14,046 bases of DNA from Oscillospiraceae bacterium (GTDB taxonomy: Bacteria > Bacillota > Clostridia > Oscillospirales > Ruminococcaceae), in the NCBI GenBank assembly GCA_902362965.1, contig CABIYQ010000021.1, positions 1-14,046 on the forward strand, given 5' to 3'. The position numbers were made by a program, and so were the translations under genes. Under the pieces are notes generated by a model. That model had not been told where the DNA came from, searched no databases, and saw nothing but the letters and a program-made list of their open reading frames with translations. This document shows positions 12,955 to 14,046 of the stretch, piece after piece. How positions within the stretch are numbered: position 1 is the first letter of the stretch; every line of letters begins with the position of its first letter.

Positions 12955-12970
12955 CTCCCTGACAAGGGAG
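12955..12970 (+). promoter_or_regulatory. Hairpin hiding the toxin ribosome binding site
   Basis: CTCCC (12955-12959) pairs with GGGAG (12966-12970), loop TGACAA. The 3' arm is the toxin's ribosome binding site (GGGAGGTGA). Adjacent GGC (12947-12949) and GCC (12978-12980) could close an outer stem. Sequestered ribosome sites are usual in type I toxin mRNAs. Confidence 0.65.
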
Positions 12971-12980
12971 GTGATAAGCC

Positions 12981-13079
12981 ATGATGACATTTTCAGACTT
13001 ATGTTTATTTGTCTCAATGCTCACAGGCGTTATCGCTCTTGTTTACAAAGTCGCAAAAGACATTTTTAACAAGAAGTAA
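12981..13079 (+). CDS. Small hydrophobic type I toxin candidate (32 aa)
   Basis: ATG 12981 (a second ATG follows at 12984) lies 9 bases after GGGAGG (12966-12971). The 32-residue peptide starts MMTFSDLCLFVSML, has one membrane-spanning stretch (about residues 7-22) and a basic tail (K23, K26, K31, K32). This is the build of Fst/TxpA/BsrG-like and 'putative holin-like' toxins: an acidic residue before the helix, short length, Lys-rich end. Members of these groups insert in the cell membrane and stop growth when not restrained by an antisense RNA. The gene has its own consensus promoter, a hidden RBS, and a convergent antisense promoter sharing a terminator. It does not resemble any tail protein despite lying between tail genes. 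Toxicity is inferred, not shown. Confidence 0.75.
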   Translation: MMTFSDLCLFVSMLTGVIALVYKVAKDIFNKK

Positions 13080-13088
13080 AATTTTTCT

Positions 13089-13183
13089 ACATAAAAGAAA
13101 AATAACCGCACTCTCTGCAAATTGTGACGGTTATTTTTAACTAACATTTCGGGGGAAAACCGCTTATCGCAGTCACCCTTTTC
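13089..13183 (-). ncRNA. Antisense antitoxin RNA candidate
   Basis: Predicted from the - strand promoter at 13190-13217. It would start near 13183 and end at the shared hairpin near 13089, about 95 nt. Its 3' half is complementary to the 3' end of the toxin mRNA (the terminator region 13098-13138), as in txpA/RatA and bsrG/SR4. Its 5' half contains GCGGTTTTCCCCC, resembling the toxin leader's own anti-RBS strand (GCGGTTTCTCCC), so it might also pair with the toxin RBS GGGAGG through U-C pairs and G-U wobbles. Read-through could extend it to 12887. No ORF of note lies in it. Confidence 0.65.
13098..13138. terminator. Bidirectional terminator shared by toxin mRNA and antisense RNA
   Basis: AAAAATAACCG (13098-13108) is the exact inverse of CGGTTATTTTT (13128-13138), 11 bp, with an inner CAC/GTG (13109-13111, 13124-13126). 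T-runs follow on both strands (13134-13138 on +; TTTTTCTTTT on -). It ends two convergent transcripts, the layout known from par (Fst) and txpA-type loci. Confidence 0.75.
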
Positions 13184-13189
13184 ACTTTT

Positions 13190-13217
13190 ATTATACCACA
13201 ATTTCATAAAAAGTCAA
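13190..13217 (-). promoter_or_regulatory. Antisense RNA promoter
   Basis: On the - strand: TTGACT (13217-13212), a 16-base spacer, TATAAT (13195-13190) and TGG just before the -10 (13198-13196). One mismatch in the -35, perfect extended -10. It faces the toxin gene. Confidence 0.8.
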
Positions 13218-13241
13218 GCGTTCTTTTTAGGACGCTTTTTT
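13216..13241 (+). terminator. Intrinsic terminator before the tail chaperone gene
   Basis: AAGCGTTC (13216-13223), loop of 6, GGACGCTT (13230-13237) with one U-G pair, then six T (13236-13241). Its 5' arm overlaps the -35 of the antisense promoter. Downstream, ATACTCAAA and the chaperone RBS repeat the cassette seen at 2703 and 8312. Confidence 0.7.
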
Positions 13242-13273
13242 CATACTCAAAATTAAAAAGTGAGGTAAATAAA

Positions 13274-13666
13274 ATGTCAGAAAAGAAATTTGAACTTAGA
13301 AAGCTTTGTGCAAAAGATATATTTGTAATGGTTAAAATTATTTCAAAAATCGGTATATCGGAATTTAAGAATTGTTTTAATACTCCATCTGTAAAAGGGA
13401 AGATAAGAGGCAACGCTGATTTTTCAGCGATAGGACTTGAAGTAATTATTGAAATGGTCGGTACAGTTCTGGAAAATATTCCGAGGTGTGAAACAGATAT
13501 TTATTCATTCCTTGCAGATTTAAGCGGAATGAAGTCCAATGAAATATCTGAGTTGGGAATGAGTGAATTCGCAGAACTGATTGAAGCAGTTTTAACAAAG
13601 GAAGAATTTAAGGATTTTTTTACGGTTGTATCAAAATACTTGGTCAAGGAGGAGAAGCGGGAGTAA
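13274..13666 (+). CDS. Tail assembly chaperone (gpG-like)
   Basis: A 130-residue protein from ATG 13274 (GTGAGGT at 13260-13266). Helical, with MSEKKFELRKLCAKDIFVMV, then a run of GLEVIIEMVGTVLENIPRCE and GMSEFAELIEAVLTKEEFKDF, the pattern of Firmicutes tail assembly chaperones placed before the tape measure gene. Such proteins coat the tape measure during tail assembly and are not in the virion. A slippery T-run (13615-13621) near its end allows a longer fused form. It follows the toxin locus rather than directly following the tail tube gene. Confidence 0.82.
   Translation: MSEKKFELRKLCAKDIFVMVKIISKIGISEFKNCFNTPSVKGKIRGNADFSAIGLEVIIEMVGTVLENIPRCETDIYSFLADLSGMKSNEISELGMSEFAELIEAVLTKEEFKDFFTVVSKYLVKEEKRE
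13615..13621 (+). promoter_or_regulatory. Slippery heptamer for -1 frameshift (T TTT TTT)
   Basis: Seven T at 13615-13621 lie in the phase required (GAT, TTT, TTT codons of the chaperone frame). A -1 slip continues at 13621 into the frame of the next ORF, giving YGCIKILGQGGEAGVNFFDM and onward. The fused product would be about 228 residues. Confidence 0.7.
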
Positions 13667-13959
13667 ATTTCTTTGATATGATTTTCTCAAGATATTCATC
13701 TCCGTTTGACTTGCTTGACGGATATATACAAACTGGTCAGTTTACGAGTTTTATATCACAGTTTATAGATATACACGAAGAAGAAAAGGTATGGGAGATA
13801 TGGCTTAACAAGGCTACAGGCAAAACATGGGGAGAATTCAGAGATTTAGTAATACCGCCGGAAATTGAAACTCCGGATATTTCTGAAATGCTTGCAGAAT
13901 CAAGCCGCACTTTAGCAAATTTCAATCCTTATGAGGAGGTGAAACATGGAAATATTTAA
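13621..13959 (+). CDS. Tail chaperone extension (gpT-like), made by -1 frameshift
   Basis: This frame is open from well before 13621 to TAA 13957-13959. It carries GQGGEAGVNFFDMIFSRYSS, PFDLLDGYIQTGQFTSFISQ and LWEIW-like VWEIWLNKATGKTWGEF, the pattern of the second tail chaperone domain in Firmicutes phages. An ATG at 13678 exists but lacks a good RBS and would cut off the conserved GQGGEAGVNFFD part, which favours expression as a fusion to the first chaperone through the slip at 13615-13621. In lambda the matching pair is G and GT: the extension binds the tape measure or tail tube protein. The end overlaps the tape measure gene by 14 bases. Confidence 0.78.
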   Translation, partial: YGCIKILGQGGEAGVNFFDMIFSRYSSPFDLLDGYIQTGQFTSFISQFIDIHEEEKVWEIWLNKATGKTWGEFRDLVIPPEIETPDISEMLAESSRTLANFNPYEEVKHGNI

Positions 13960-14046
13960 ACTATTTGGTAAAATCGCTGTTGATAATTCCGAAGCTAACA
14001 GGGCGATTGATGAAACTGTGGGGAACGTAGGAAACGCTGAACCAAG
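13946..14046 (+). CDS. Tail tape measure protein, N-terminal start (partial)
   Basis: ATG 13946 follows GAGGAGGTG (13933-13941) closely and reads MEIFKLFGKIAVDNSEANRA to the window edge. This is the usual beginning of Firmicutes siphovirus tape measure proteins, which set tail length and carry the DNA injection machinery. Only about 33 residues are in the window. The position straight after the chaperone pair supports the call. Confidence 0.85.
   Translation, partial: MEIFKLFGKIAVDNSEANRAIDETVGNVGNAEP

Larger units (their letters stand above)
12858..13217. repeat. Imperfect inverted duplication bounding the toxin-antitoxin locus
   Basis: Read inward, both ends carry the same ordered blocks: TTGAC (-35), TGn plus TATAATAAAA, AAAAGTGAA, GGGT, CTGC, GCGGTTT, then CCC. 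Left copies: 12858, 12881-12890, 12915-12923, 12926-12929, 12932-12935, 12948-12954, 12957. Right copies on the - strand: 13217, 13195-13186, 13189-13181, 13179-13176, 13172-13169, 13163-13157, 13155. The left arm has an extra 24-base hairpin insert (12891-12914). Thus the toxin mRNA leader and the antisense RNA share sequence in the same sense. Confidence 0.65.

Noticed and set aside
13678..13959. Independent 93-aa gene from ATG 13678
   Set aside because: Poor RBS, and the conserved part of the domain starts upstream of this ATG, fitting a -1 frameshift fusion instead.
1..14046. CRISPR array, insertion sequence, att site or origin
   Set aside because: No regularly spaced direct repeats, transposase, integrase or iteron cluster seen in the window.

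Overview
This window is part of a temperate siphovirus (prophage or phage) of a low-GC Firmicute, most likely a Clostridia-class gut or rumen bacterium. The evidence is AT-rich DNA, strong GGAGG-type ribosome binding sites before nearly every gene, PBSX/SPP1-type packaging and head genes, YopX- and ArpU-family proteins and a DUF4406-type enzyme. All protein genes are on the + strand and tightly packed. No species can be named, and no integrase, repressor or lysis gene falls inside the window.

Layout. (1) 1-1920: end of the early/middle region. It holds small accessory genes: an unknown protein, a frame-disrupted Cys-rich gene, YopX, a Lar-like zinc-ribbon protein, a tiny Cys peptide and two unknown proteins. 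(2) 1912-2580: an ArpU/DUF1492 sigma-like late regulator, then a promoter with phased repeats and a roughly 200-nt leader rich in hairpins. (3) 2582-7855: packaging and head genes (a 38-aa protein, TerS, TerL, portal, a coiled-coil protein, and an SPP1 gp7/MuF head protein whose C-terminus is a type-50 polymorphic toxin domain). (4) 7848-8760: cargo genes (probable immunity protein, a Cys-rich protein, a DUF4406 protein), each set off by a terminator-like hairpin. (5) 8761-12856: scaffold, major capsid, four connector/completion proteins and the major tail protein. (6) 12857-13260: a non-structural insert that reads as a complete type I toxin-antitoxin locus. (7) 13274-14046: tail assembly chaperone pair joined by a -1 frameshift, then the start of the tape measure protein.

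How it fits together. The ArpU-like protein probably switches on the late promoter at 2350-2379. One long transcript would then express the head and tail genes. Several intrinsic-terminator-like hairpins lie inside this operon (2703, 8049, 8312, 8672, 13098, 13216). The late transcript must therefore read through them, or use them to set gene dosage or to process the RNA.

Two toxin systems are embedded in the morphogenesis genes. The first is a capsid-linked toxin (MuF-Ntox50) with an adjacent immunity gene. A near-consensus promoter sits exactly at the linker between the MuF and toxin domains and could keep the immunity gene on in the lysogen. The second is a 32-aa membrane peptide with a convergent antisense RNA. 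Its two promoters and leaders form an imperfect inverted duplication. These two loci are the most interesting content of the window.
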